Of a DNA stretch of 64,000 bases, positions 1-9,835 are shown one piece after another; position 1 is the stretch's first letter, and every line of letters begins with the position of its first letter. The position numbers and the translations under genes were made by a program. The notes under the pieces are model-generated. The model did not search any database, was not told the origin of the DNA, and saw only the letters and a list, made by a program, of their open reading frames with translations. Source of the DNA: Pomphorhynchus laevis (lineage: Eukaryota; Acanthocephala; Palaeacanthocephala; Echinorhynchida; Pomphorhynchidae); contig WNNJ02000150.1 in assembly GCA_012934845.2 (NCBI GenBank), forward strand, positions 1 to 64,000, in the 5' to 3' direction.

Positions 1-2
1 CT

Positions 3-416
3 CCATGTAAAGATAAAAGATGTAAATGTTGTGCGGATATAGTGAATGTTACAAACACATTTAAGAGTCAACACACCGGGTTAACGTACAAAACAAGAGG
101 TAACCATACTTGTAAATCAAAGAATATAATATATTTATCAACATGCAATGATTGTCAAAAACAGTATATCGGAGAGAGCGGTAGACAATTAAACTTGAGA
201 ATGAACAATAGACGTGCTGATATTCTAAAGAACAAAATAGGATTTGATGGAGTGGTTAATCACAAAATTGAGTTTCCAAATCATATATTATCAACGCAAA
301 TTGTACAAGGAGGGTTTAAAAATATCTATGAAAGGAAACAAACGGAGCAATATTGGATAGGACAAATCATGAGTGATAAAATGCTAAATAAGTATCATGA
401 ATATCATGTACCATGA
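3..416 (+). pseudogene. Penelope-like element, C-terminal GIY-YIG endonuclease part (truncated by window edge)
   Basis: This is the 3' end of a PLE ORF; the RT lies outside the window. The reading frame opens from base 3, upstream of the first Met at 42, and begins with a cysteine-rich linker (PCKDKRCKCC) like that of the full PLE at 901-3483 (CKNKRCKCC). The GIY-YIG nuclease follows, with NIIYLSTC for the GIY half and QYIGES for the YIG half, then the conserved RxxxHR-like helix (RMNNRRADI) and the C-terminal EQYWIGQ motif. In PLEs this domain nicks target DNA to prime reverse transcription. The frame is open to the stop at 414-416, so this part looks fairly young. A hammerhead core lies about 90 bp downstream in its 3' UTR. 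Confidence 0.85.
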
Positions 417-500
417 TAATTGGAATTTTGGTATGTGATTGATATACGCTGAATTCTTTCATGTCGGAATCAAGATATATACTGCAGAAAATATCTAGTG

Positions 501-541
501 TAATCACCTGAAGAAGAAATTTTTCGAAACGCGTTGTGTTA
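501..541 (+). ncRNA. Minimal type I hammerhead ribozyme of the first PLE copy
   Basis: CUGAAGA (508-514) fits the CUGANGA core; stem II is formed by GAAA/UUUC; GAAAC is at 526-530. Stem III is the 2-bp AC/GU around a GC loop (ACGCGU, 529-534), followed by U535 as H17, so predicted cleavage is after 535. Stem I pairs CAC (505-507) with GUG (536-538) and can extend by three pairs past a bulged U. ACGCGU is a palindrome, so two molecules could form a 6-bp shared stem III, as described for PLE hammerheads that cleave as dimers. Cleavage itself is predicted, not shown. Confidence 0.75.
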
Positions 542-648
542 ATAAATTAGAAGTTTTTGTTCTCTGGATTAATTAACTGATAATTAAACAGATTATTTAT
601 AGCGTCTTGAAATAGACCTCCAGAGGCTGTTAATGAATAATTGTAATT

Positions 649-649
<1 letters not shown>

Positions 650-680
<31 letters not shown>
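650..680. repeat. (AT)n microsatellite
   Basis: About 30 bp of alternating A and T directly abuts the left pseudo-LTR of the PLE at 681-3600. The other pseudo-LTR also starts after a short TATATATA, so the element may have inserted into, or carry, TA-rich target sequence. Confidence 0.95.
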
Positions 681-684
<4 letters not shown>

Positions 685-827
685 TGAGGTGGACTGCCGT
701 TCGCGATCATAGTAGACCTTTAATCAATGTAAATATGAATAAATTCAAGTCCAGCGAAAAACAAGAATGATTTTGTCTTTTAAACGTTTCAACCCCGAGG
801 GGTCTTCTTCAGTACAATCTACAACAG
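681..827 (-). repeat. PLE pseudo-LTR, downstream copy
   Basis: Repeat matching 3454-3600 base for base as far as I can read. Relative to transcription (minus strand) this is the 3' copy. It contains the hammerhead core at 785-812. Confidence 0.9.
785..812 (-). ncRNA. Hammerhead core in downstream pseudo-LTR
   Basis: On the minus strand the order is CUGAAGA, AG, a hairpin ACCCC-UC-GGGGU, U, then GAAACGUUU. This gives CUGANGA, a 5-bp stem II and GAAAC. Stem III would be ACGU, a palindrome with no room for a loop in a monomer, so an intermolecular stem III is more plausible, in line with dimeric cleavage known for PLE hammerheads. Stem I is weak (U-A, A-U, then pairs across bulges). Predicted cleavage follows GUU. 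Confidence 0.65.
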
Positions 828-900
828 TATATAAATACATTGGTTTGTGAAATAACCACATTTAAACAAATTAATGATCACTAAATGTCAAAATACTTTT

Positions 901-3483
901 TCAAGGCACATCCCACCAGCGAAAAATGTGCTTATCTGTATTAACGCCTGGAGGTTGATCAGTATGTAGTCTTCCTATCCAACGTTGCTCTATCTGTCTT
1001 CTCTTACTGTCATTAGTGTCTACGTCAAGCAATTTATACGTAAAGGTGTGTTCACTTCCTTCAGTGATTGTATGAGCTGCTGCACCATCAGCCTTCAACC
1101 CAATTTTTATATGGTGACGTCTTTTAGTCAGCCTGTCTTTTAAGGGATGCTTTGTCTCTCCGACATACTGAGCTGCACATTCTCGACATTGAGCGAAATA
1201 AACACCTCCTGCAGTTTTACAGTTAGCCGATTTACCTAAATGATATTTCAAAGAGGTTGTGCTACTTTTTACGCTCTCTCCGCTATCAATGTCCTTACAA
1301 CATTTACATCTCTTATTTTTGCACTGAGAAGTGTAATGTTTGTGTGGGTCAATGACTTTCTTTAATTTACTGCGCACAATAGTTGAGGCCACAGTTCTTT
1401 TCATTCGGAAGAATACCCGCGGTTTCTTTATCTTTGAGCCATAACGGAGATTTGCCCTTTCCACAGCTTGCAATACGTCATGCTGCAGATGATCAAATGT
1501 AGGACAATAATCAGTCACAATAGTTGTCATTGGAATCTCTGCACGTGGCTTCTTCACTTCCATATTGATGGCGGATTTTATGATATTTGCAATCCATCTA
1601 CGTGTATAACCTCTACCAATTAGATTGTTAAGTAGCTTATGCATATTCTCAATTTGTTTATATTTGGTGCTGCACAGTTTAATGATCCGTTGAGCTTCAT
1701 TCATTACCAGGTTGCGCTTTGTCGCTTTCGGATGACAACTTTGTGAGTGTATGTAGGTCGGTGTAAACGTCGGCTTTCGGTATATCTCATTCTCTATACT
1801 ACCTCGTTGATTCCGGTTTATCTGTAGGTCCAAGAAGCAGACAGCATCATCACTAGTAAACTCAAACTTGAGTGAGCCATTATTATTAAACGCATCTTTC
1901 ACTATATTTACTGCTGAATCTGGATACATAAAGAAGATATCATCGATATATCTTGAATACAATAGAGGCTTTGTATATAGTTTTTCGATGACTCTAGATT
2001 CATAAACATGCATGTAGATTATAGCATATGTGGGAGCCATTGGCGTCCCCATAGCTGTACCTTTAATTTGCCGATACAATGAATCGTTAAATTCGAAAAT
2101 GTTGTTGGTAAGTATAACTTTTACCGATTCTAATATAAATGTTATCATTTTCGAGGGCCATCCTGCATTTTCTATCGTAAATCGTAGTGCTTCAATGCCA
2201 TCTTCATGTTCAATAGATGTGTACAAGGAGCAGACATCTGCTGTAACGAATGTGTAATCAAATGGAGCGTTTGATCTAATTGAATCTAATCGGTCTAGAA
2301 ATTGATTAGTACTAGCAATGTGTGAAGGAATTGTCCTCAACAACGGTTTTATCAACGAATCGATATATCTGCTGAGTTTCTCAGTTGCAGTCCCATTGCT
2401 GCTGACAATAGGCCGACCTTGACATGGCGAGGATTGTTTATGAGTTTTTGGCAGCATATAAAACCTGCCAGCGGTTGGTTTATTCACAGTCAAGTTACGA
2501 CCAGTTTCTTGTGTAATCACTTGTAAGCTGACATACTTCTCTATAAGGTCACTGACATTCATTGTTGCATGTTCTAAGTCGGTTATTGTAGCTGATGTGT
2601 AAGCATCACTACACAGTTGTCGTTGTGCCTCGTTGATATAGTCAGTAGTCTGCCACACAACCGCTTCACCACCTTTGTCACTCGGCTTTATGACAACATC
2701 GTTCATCTCTCGTAATTGACGCAATGCTACCAAATGCTCCCTACTCAAGTTACATCTACCAGTGTTCGTACATTTAGGGTTAATGTATTTATCAAATAAA
2801 CATTTCCCAATTGAATTAGTAGCTGCACTAGTTGGAGTTGTGCCGTCTTCGACGCTCATAGCTATACGTCTTATACCAGTGGCTAATTCGTATCGATCGT
2901 ATTCTACAGGGGTAATTGCAAAGTTCAACCCTTTTTCTAGAACCTCTAGTTGTTGCCTTGTTAGATTCTTACTGCTGAGATTTGTCACAGTTGTAGTTGT
3001 ATGGGCAATATCAACATCAGTAGATATTTGTTGTGCTTGACGTCGTTTGCGAATCCTTCTATTGCGATACCAGTTGCAAAGTTTCAGTTCAGCTGGAGAC
3101 GTACTTACTCCATGTGTTCGTCTTAGTTTTTTACATTTTGCTCTTAGCAGAGTTTCCAATAGTAATTGGTCAGGTCGATGTGTACAATAAACATTCGCAA
3201 TTTTGCTATAATAACACAGAAGTGTCCTCATAAGTTCAATCTCTGCACGATGTAGTATTTTAGATTCAGCTTTTCGAATCGAAATTATACTTTCTAGATT
3301 TGTATTTTTACTGAACGGTGATAATCGTTGTTTAAGTCTAATTCCTTTCGGAATTATGTGGTTATTCCAACAGAACGACAAGAAATGAAGATGTGCGTAG
3401 ATCGTTGACTGTTCTTGTTCCGGCAGGATCTTCTTTGAGACCTGATTATATATAGTTTGAGGTGGACTGCCGTTCGCGATCAT
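901..3483 (-). CDS. Penelope-like reverse transcriptase with C-terminal GIY-YIG endonuclease
   Basis: The 860-aa protein copies PLE RNA into DNA at a nicked target. Visible parts: basic N-terminal region; a DKGG motif near residue 269; RT motifs including YMLPKTHK, FVTADVCSLYTSI, the GTAMGTPMAPTYA block, and the catalytic YIDDI near 511-515; a cysteine-rich linker (CKNKRCKCC); and a GIY-YIG nuclease (GVYFAQC near 758, QYVGET near 772, then RRHH and EQRWIGR). This domain order, RT then endonuclease, is that of canonical Penelope/Poseidon PLEs, and the length is typical. The start codon lies inside the upstream pseudo-LTR at 3481-3483. There is no internal break. The protein is more complete than any other PLE here and could supply RT in trans to the nearby ribozyme repeats (inference). 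Confidence 0.92.
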   Translation of the reverse strand: MIANGSPPQTIYNQVSKKILPEQEQSTIYAHLHFLSFCWNNHIIPKGIRLKQRLSPFSKNTNLESIISIRKAESKILHRAEIELMRTLLCYYSKIANVYCTHRPDQLLLETLLRAKCKKLRRTHGVSTSPAELKLCNWYRNRRIRKRRQAQQISTDVDIAHTTTTVTNLSSKNLTRQQLEVLEKGLNFAITPVEYDRYELATGIRRIAMSVEDGTTPTSAATNSIGKCLFDKYINPKCTNTGRCNLSREHLVALRQLREMNDVVIKPSDKGGEAVVWQTTDYINEAQRQLCSDAYTSATITDLEHATMNVSDLIEKYVSLQVITQETGRNLTVNKPTAGRFYMLPKTHKQSSPCQGRPIVSSNGTATEKLSRYIDSLIKPLLRTIPSHIASTNQFLDRLDSIRSNAPFDYTFVTADVCSLYTSIEHEDGIEALRFTIENAGWPSKMITFILESVKVILTNNIFEFNDSLYRQIKGTAMGTPMAPTYAIIYMHVYESRVIEKLYTKPLLYSRYIDDIFFMYPDSAVNIVKDAFNNNGSLKFEFTSDDAVCFLDLQINRNQRGSIENEIYRKPTFTPTYIHSQSCHPKATKRNLVMNEAQRIIKLCSTKYKQIENMHKLLNNLIGRGYTRRWIANIIKSAINMEVKKPRAEIPMTTIVTDYCPTFDHLQHDVLQAVERANLRYGSKIKKPRVFFRMKRTVASTIVRSKLKKVIDPHKHYTSQCKNKRCKCCKDIDSGESVKSSTTSLKYHLGKSANCKTAGGVYFAQCRECAAQYVGETKHPLKDRLTKRRHHIKIGLKADGAAAHTITEGSEHTFTYKLLDVDTNDSKRRQIEQRWIGRLHTDQPPGVNTDKHIFRWWDVP

Positions 3484-3600
3484 AGTAGACCTTTAATCAA
3501 TGTAAATATGAATAAATTCAAGTCCAGCGAAAAACAAGAATGATTTTGTCTTTTAAACGTTTCAACCCCGAGGGGTCTTCTTCAGTACAATCTACAACAG
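3454..3600 (-). repeat. PLE pseudo-LTR, upstream copy
   Basis: 5' copy relative to minus-strand transcription. It contains the ORF start (3483) and a hammerhead core at 3558-3585 identical to that at 785-812. It ends where an older plus-strand PLE fragment begins. Confidence 0.9.
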
Positions 3601-3840
3601 ACGTATATTAAAAGTACTTTTAATATACGTGCTAACAATAGACGATCTGATATAGCTGCTAAAAGGCTAAACAATGATGGAGTGGTAAGACATATTATTC
3701 AAAATCCAGATCATGTAATGAATACCACACTAATTGCACAAATCAGTAACGATATTACTCGCAAAAACACAGAGAACTACTGGATAGGTCAACTTATGAC
3801 AGATCTCAGCTTAAATACTGAGCACACATTTAGACTATAG
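3601..3840 (+). pseudogene. PLE fragment, end of GIY-YIG domain
   Basis: The frame ending at the stop 3838-3840 reads RANNRRSDIA, DGVVRHII, and ENYWIGQLM, matching the C-terminal half of the endonuclease at 3-416 (NNRRADI, DGVVNHKI, EQYWIGQ). Everything upstream is missing because the minus-strand PLE 681-3600 abuts it. The family is the same as, or close to, the first fragment. Confidence 0.75.
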
Positions 3841-3935
3841 GTATGTTCTTAGAATGTTCTAGAATGTTCGATCACAATTACAAATTTATGCAGTTTTGGC
3901 TGTGTGCTTGGTTTGAGTATTTTAGATTAATAAAT

Positions 3936-3975
3936 TACTGAAGAAGGCTCATGCCGAGAGCTTTAAAAAATATAC
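3936..3975 (+). ncRNA. Degenerate hammerhead-like sequence in PLE 3' UTR
   Basis: CUGAAGA is followed by GGCUC...GAG(A)GC, a possible stem II, but the GAAAC box is replaced by an A-rich run. The position about 100 bp past the stop matches the hammerhead at 508-535. Probably a decayed, inactive ribozyme. Confidence 0.4.
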
Positions 3976-4018
3976 ATTTTGTCATTTTGTTTTTGATTTG
4001 GCTCGGTTAGTTAATATC

Positions 4019-4021
<3 letters not shown>

Positions 4022-4052
<31 letters not shown>
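4022..4052. repeat. (TA)n microsatellite at start of 380-bp array
   Basis: About 30 bp of alternating T and A between the PLE 3' tail and the first 380-bp unit. The 354-bp array also ends in a (TA)n run. Confidence 0.95.
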
Positions 4053-4054
<2 letters not shown>

Positions 4055-7000
4055 GGTGTTGCTTGATAGACTGGACTTCGATTCACGACTTTCAGTCACC
4101 ATGTCACTTCTAGACGACCACTTCAGCATCGAAATGATGAGTACCCGGCAACACTCATCAGTAGAATGAGGTACACACTGGTCGTTTCGGTTGCCTGTGT
4201 GACATTGTGAATAAACGTGTTTCCGACACTTTGCATAATTGTCTGAGGCTTACGCTCTTTACCAGATCAAATTACTGTGCGGACCATCCTTAAACTCTAG
4301 GCAGAGGTTGTTGCTATATTGTCGTTGCACTTGTTGGATCCTTAATGGATACGGCATGTATGATCGAAGTGCACAGATGTGCTGAGTAAACAACGGTCCA
4401 GGATTTCTTACGAAATACGGCATTTATACTAAATGGTGTTGCTTGATAGACTGGACTTCGATTCACGACTTTCAGTCACCATGTCACTTCTAGACGACCA
4501 CTTCAGCATCGAAATGATGAGTACCCGGCAACACTCATCAGTAGAATGAGGTACACACTGGTCGTTTCGGTTGCCTGTGTGACATTGTGAATAAAGGCGT
4601 TTCCGACACTTTGCTTAATTGTCTGAGGCTTACGCTCTTAACCAGATCGAATTGCTGTGCGGACCATCCTTAAACACTAGGCAGAGGTTGTTGCTGAATT
4701 GTCGCTGCACTCGTTGGATCCTTAAATGGATACGGCAGGTATAATAGTAGTGCACAGATGTGCTGAGTAGACAACGGTCCAGGATTTCTTACGAAATACG
4801 GCATTTATACTAAATGGTGTTGCTTGATAGACTGGACTTCGATTCACGACTTTCAGTCACCATGTCACTTCTAGACGACCACTTCAGCATCGAAATGATG
4901 AGTACCCGGCAACACTCATCAGTAGAATGAGGTACACACTGGTCGTTTCGGTTGCCTGTGTGACATTGTGAATAAAGGCGTTTCCGACACTTTGCTTAAT
5001 TGTCTGAGGCTTACGCTCTTAACCAGATCGAATTGCTGTGCGGACCATCCTTAAACACTAGGCAGAGGTTGTTGCTGAATTGTCGCTGCACTCGTTGGAT
5101 CCTAAATGGATACGGCAGGTATAATAGTAATGCACGAGATGTGCTGAGTAGACAACGGTCCAGGATTTCTTACGAAATACGGCATTTATACTAAATGGTG
5201 TTGCTTGATAGACTGGACTTCGATTCACGACTTTCAGTCACCATGTCACTTCTAGACGACCACTTCAGCATCGAAATGATGAGTACCCGGCAACACTCAT
5301 CAGTAGAATGAGGTACACACTGGTCGTTTCGGTTGCCTGTGTGACATTGTGAATAAAGGCGTTTCCGACACTTTGCTTAATTGTCTGAGGCTTACGCTCT
5401 TAACCAGATCGAATTGCTGTGCGGACCATCCTTAAACACTAGGCAGAGGTTGTTGCTGAATTGTCGCTGCACTCGTTGGATCCTTAATGGATACGGCATG
5501 TATAATAGTAGTGCACGGATGTGCTGAGTAGACAACGGTCCAGGATTTCTTACGAAATACGGCATTTATACTAAATGGTGTTGCTTGATAGACTGGACTT
5601 CGATTCACGACTTTCAGTCACCATGTCACTTCTAGACGACCACTTCAGCATCGAAATGATGAGTACCCGGCAACACTCATCAGTAGAATGAGGTACACAC
5701 TGGTCGTTTCGGTTGCCTGTGTGACATTGTGAATAAAGGCGTTTCCGACACTTTGCTTAATTGTCTGAGGCTTACGCTCTTAACCAGATCGAATTGCTGT
5801 GCGGACCATCCTTAAACACTAGGCAGAGGTTGTTGCTGAATTGTCGCTGCACTCGTTGGATCCTAAATGGATACGGCAGGTATAATAGTAGTGCACAGAT
5901 GTGCTGAGTAAACAACGGTCCAGGATTTCTTACGAAATACGGCATTTATACTAAATGGTGTTGCTTGATAGACTGGACTTCGATTCACGACTTTCAGTCA
6001 CCATGTCACTTCTAGACGACCACTTCAGCATCGAAATGATGAGTACCCGGCAACACTCATCAGTAGAATGAGGTACACACTGGTCGTTTCGGTTGCCTGT
6101 GTGACATTGTGAATAAAGGCGTTTTCGACACTTTGCTTAATTGACTGAGGCTTACGCTCTTTACCAGATCAAATTACTGTGCGGACCATCCTTAAACACT
6201 AGGCAGAAGTTGTTGCTGAATTGTCGTTGCACTCGTAGGATCCTTAATGGATACGGCATGTATGATCGAAGTGTACAGATGTGCTGAGTAAACAACTGTT
6301 TAGGATTTCTTACGAAATACGGCATTTATACTAAATGGTGTTGCTTGATAGACTGGACTTCGATTCACGACTTTCTATCACACTGTCACTTCTAGACGAC
6401 CACTTCAGCATCGAAATGATGAACACCCGGTAACACTTATCAGTAGAATGAGGTACACACTGGTCGTTTCGGTTGCCTGTGTGACATTGTGAATAAAGGC
6501 GTTTCCGACACTTTGCTTAATTGACTGAGGCTTACGCTCTTTACCAGATCGAATTGCTGTGCGGACCATCCTTAAACACTAGGCAGAGGTTGTTGCTGAA
6601 TTGTCGTTGCACTCGTTGGATCCTTAATGGATACGGCATGTATGATCGAAGTGCACAGATGTGCTGAGTAAACAACGGTCCAGGATTTCTTACGAAAGAC
6701 GGCATTTATACTAAATGATGTTGCTTGATAGACTGGACTTCGATTCACGACTTTTAGTCACCATGTCACTTCTAGACGACTACTTCAGCATCGAAATGAT
6801 GAGTACCCGGCAACACTCATCAGTAGAATGAGGTACACACTGGTCGTTTCGGTTGCCTGTGTGACATTGTGAATAAAGGCGTTTCCGACACTTTGCTTAA
6901 TTGACTGAGGCTTACGCTCTTTACCAGATCGAATTGCTGTGCGGATGATTCTTAAACACTAGGCAGAGGTTGTTGCTGAATTGTCGTTGCACTCGTTGGA

Positions 7001-8330
7001 TCCTTAATGAATACGGAATGTATGATCGAAGTGTACAGATGTGCTGAGTAAACAACTGTTTAGGATTTCTTACGAAATACGGCATTTATACTAAATGGTG
7101 TTGCTTGATAGACTGGACTTCGATTCACGACTTTCAATCACCATGTCACTTCTAGACGACCACTTCAGCATCGAAATGATGAGTACCCGGCAACACTCAT
7201 CAGTAGAATGAGGTACACACTGGTCGTTTCGGTTGCCTGTGTGACATTGTGAATAAAGGCGTTTCCGACACTTTGCTTAATTGTCTGAGGCTTACGCTCT
7301 TAACCAGATCGAATTGCTGTGCGGACCATCCTTAAACACTAGGCAGAGGTTGTTGCTGAATTGTCGCTGCACTCGTTGGATCCTAAATGGATACGGCATG
7401 TATAATAGTAGTGCACGGATGTGCTGAGTAAACAACGGTCCAGGATTTCTTACGAAATACGGCATTTATACTAAATGGTGTTGCTTGATAGACTGGACTT
7501 CGATTTCACGACTTTCAGTCACCATGTCACTTCTAGACGACCACTTCAGCATCGAAATGATGAGTACCCGGCAACACTCATCAGTAGAATGAGGTACACA
7601 CTGGTCGTTTCGGTTGCCTGTTTGACATTGTGAATAAAGGCGTTTCCGACACTGCTTAATTGTCTGAGGCTTACGCTCTTAACCAGATCGAATTGCTGTG
7701 CAGACCATCCTTAATCACTTGGTAGAGGTTGTTGCTGAATTGTCGTTGCACTCGTTGGATTTTTTATGGATACGGCAGGTATAATAGTAGTGCACGGATG
7801 TGCTGAGTAGACAACGGTCCAGGATTTCTTACAAAATATGGCAATTGTACTAAATGGTTTTGCTTGATAGACTGGACTTCGATTCACGAATTTCAGTCAC
7901 CATATCACTTCTAGACGATTAATGAGTACCCAGCAACACTTATCAGTAGAATGAGGTACGCACTGGTCATTTCCGTTGTTTGTGTAACATTGTGAATAAA
8001 GGCGTTTCCGACACTTTGCTTAATTGTCTGAGGCTTACGCTCTTAACCAGATCGAATTGCTATGCGGACCATTCTTAAATACTAGGCAAAGGTTTTTGCT
8101 GAATTGTCGCTGCACTTGTTAGATCCTTAATAGATACGTCAGGTATAATAGTAGTGCACGGATGTGCTGAGTAGACAACGGTCCAGGATTTCTTACGAAA
8201 TACGGCATTTGTACCAAATGTTGTTGCTTGATAGACTGGAATTCGATTTGCGACTTTCAGTCAACATGTTACTTCTAGACGACTAATGAGTACCCGGCAA
8301 CACTCATCAGTAGAATGAAGTACTTACAGT
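4052..8330. repeat. Satellite array of 380-bp units (about 12 copies)
   Basis: Units begin with AATGGTGTTGCTTGATAG at about 4052, 4432, 4813, 5194, 5574, 5954, 6334, 6714, 7094, 7474, 7853 and 8217, a period of 380-381 bp. Inner units are nearly identical. The last two carry deletions and many substitutions, as expected at the edge of an array homogenised by unequal exchange. No coding capacity. Each good unit holds, on the minus strand, the permuted hammerhead-like structure described at 4103-4203. A stray unit of the same family lies at 31290-31570. Confidence 0.97.
4103..4203 (-). ncRNA. Permuted hammerhead-like structure in the 380-bp repeat (representative unit)
   Basis: Minus-strand order: GUCAC; GGCAAC-C-GAAAC (stem II 3' strand plus GAAA box); ACGACC (stem III 5' strand, overlapping the box); UCAUUCUA-CUGAUGA (stem I 3' strand plus core); GU-GUUGCC (stem II 5' strand); GGUCGU-C (stem III 3' strand and cleavage triplet GUC); UAGAAGUGA (stem I 5' strand); GUGAC. 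Stem II is 6 bp, stem III 6 bp, stem I 8 bp with one bulged G. All catalytic boxes are present, but the three strands come as 2-1-3, which no rotation of a normal hammerhead gives. The same layout repeats in the units through about 7.6 kb. The last two units (from 7853) have lost part of it. Confidence 0.6.
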
Positions 8331-8365
8331 ATATCAAGCAACACCATTTAGTACAATTGCCGTAG
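8331..8365 (-). repeat. Inverted fragment of the 380-bp unit closing the array
   Basis: Reads as the reverse complement of the unit start (TATCAAGCAACACCATTTAG), so the array ends in a head-to-head inversion. Confidence 0.85.
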
Positions 8366-8399
8366 AGTTAGGCTTTCTGTATACAGTTGTCTGAATAGT

Positions 8400-9180
8400 A
8401 TTGTGTCTATCTCTATATCTTTACGTCTAGAAAACTCGCGCGGAACGTTGTTGATGACGTAAACTTGAGTGGCCCATACTTATTCATTTGTTTGACAAAA
8501 CCGTTAAGTGTCTTTCTCCCATTTTTCCATACGATAAATTTATCGTTAATAAACCTCAGGTATATAAAGAGCCTCTCTTCACATGATTGTAGGATATTTC
8601 TCTTATAATTGTCCATGTACGAAATCGCATAGCATGGAGCTAATGACGTACCCATTGCGGTGCCTTCTTTCTGTCGGTACAACCTTGATTGGAATTTAAA
8701 GAAGTTATTCTCGAGTATGAAGCGAAGGCATCTAGATTCAAATCTACGCTTACTAGTATCCCGATTCGCTATTTTAATTGCTTTCTCGATCGCCTTAATA
8801 CCATCGTCATGTGGAATCGATGGTTACAGAGACTCTACGTCTAATGTGATAATTATGTCTTCTACGTATATTTCCTACTTTTTGTCATTAAGTATCTTCA
8901 GAAAATCATTCGTGCTTCCTATGTAAGATGTTACATTGGCCACGAGTGGATTCAGCATTTGATGTGTCATTTTGAATAGATTTTCTGTCATAAGTCCTAT
9001 ACAATTGACGATAGGTCTCCCTTTTACCGGGGGTAACCGATTTGTGAATTTTGGGCAACATATAGAAATTACCCGGTTTATATCCATTCTTGAGTAATTT
9101 ATCTAGATCAGTTGTTTGTAGTATCTTGTTGGAAATAGTAGCGATCACGCTGGTGATTTCCTGAACGCTATTCAAGTTAG
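8400..9180 (-). pseudogene. Decayed PLE reverse transcriptase fragment
   Basis: Minus-strand frames show PLE RT motifs: NFYMLPKIHK (near 9050), GTAMGTSLAPCYAISYM (near 8640), then a YLRFINDK-type remnant of the YIDD box, and FLDVKI near 8420. The order matches the intact PLE at 901-3483 (YMLPKTHK, GTAMGTPMAP, YIDDI, FLDLQI), but the pieces lie in different frames and the catalytic YIDD is altered, so it cannot work. The endonuclease is absent. This is an older relic of a related but distinct PLE. Confidence 0.8.
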
Positions 9181-9189
9181 CTTAATAGC

Positions 9190-9835
9190 TCTGGATGACG
9201 CTAGCATCACAGTTGCCGTCGTAATCCTATTGGGAATCCGGTTTTGTGATCCGTATCGGTGCATCTGCGGAAAGGAAGTTGATAACGTGTGGACTCACGG
9301 GCTGGACTTTTGCCGATCAAAGTCTCGCCATTTCCGTCATGCTGACGCTAAAAATTTACTAAAGAATGCATTGACGTTTGTGGCTTTCTTTTGCGTTTGG
9401 AGCCGACATGAGTCTGCAGGGTTGACGGCAGACGATCTGACGGTGACACACTGATTCCGTGGTCGTCAGGTAGACTGCTATTGTGAGACTTAATTGTGTG
9501 GATACCATAGCACCCATCAACCTTAGCAATTCGGTATATGGCGCGACTAGTGTGGCAAAGAATGCCGAAACCAAGAAAGTGCACATATATGCTAGCATTG
9601 ACAGCCACCAATATATAGTCATACCACTGGTAGTTGAAAACACAGGAGCGATCGGGCCGGTGTCTCTCACGTTCCTTCATGAACTTGGCACACGTTTAAT
9701 CTGCGAAACTTCCGAACCCCGAGCCTGTGCTTTCCTGTTCCAACGGATCATCATAGCCGTTCAGCGGGGAAATTCAGCATGCATTATTGGAGATCATGAG
9801 CGGAGGAGGGTCGTCAATGCTGCTTCCGTGATGGA
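9190..9835 (+). pseudogene. RLE-type LINE, C-terminal endonuclease fragment (no host fusion)
   Basis: A zinc-knuckle motif CICGKEV...HGLDFC...RHFRH (about 9270-9340) is followed, across frame changes, by a PD-(D/E)XK-like stretch (RRSDG near 9430, then CVDTIAP at 9493) and the tail motif LFQRIIIAVQRGN near 9740-9780. Zinc knuckle, PD-(D/E)XK nuclease and a C-terminal QRGN motif mark restriction-like-endonuclease LINEs (R2/CRE-like relatives). The same QR...RGN motif is present in the ubiquilin fusion (LFQRLSVALMRGN) and the LIM fusion (LYQRISIATMRGN). Here the ORF runs into a Gypsy relic rather than a host domain. Frameshifts make it nonfunctional. Confidence 0.65.

Larger units (their letters stand above)
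681..3600 (-). mobile_element. Near-complete Penelope-like element with pseudo-LTRs
   Basis: Two direct repeats of 147 bp (681-827 and 3454-3600), identical by eye, flank an intact ORF. This is the pseudo-LTR layout typical of Penelope elements. The upstream repeat (right side, since the element is on the minus strand) includes the ORF start codon, and each repeat carries a hammerhead core. An undamaged 860-aa ORF and identical terminal repeats argue for a recent insertion that may still be active. It lies between two plus-strand PLE fragments (1-545 and 3601-3980), which appear to be independent older copies because both contain the same C-terminal domain. Confidence 0.9.

Noticed and set aside
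4052-8330. Canonical hammerhead in the 380-bp unit
   Set aside because: CUGAUGA is not followed by a stem II hairpin and GAAA as in types I-III; the boxes occur in another order, so I report a permuted structure instead.
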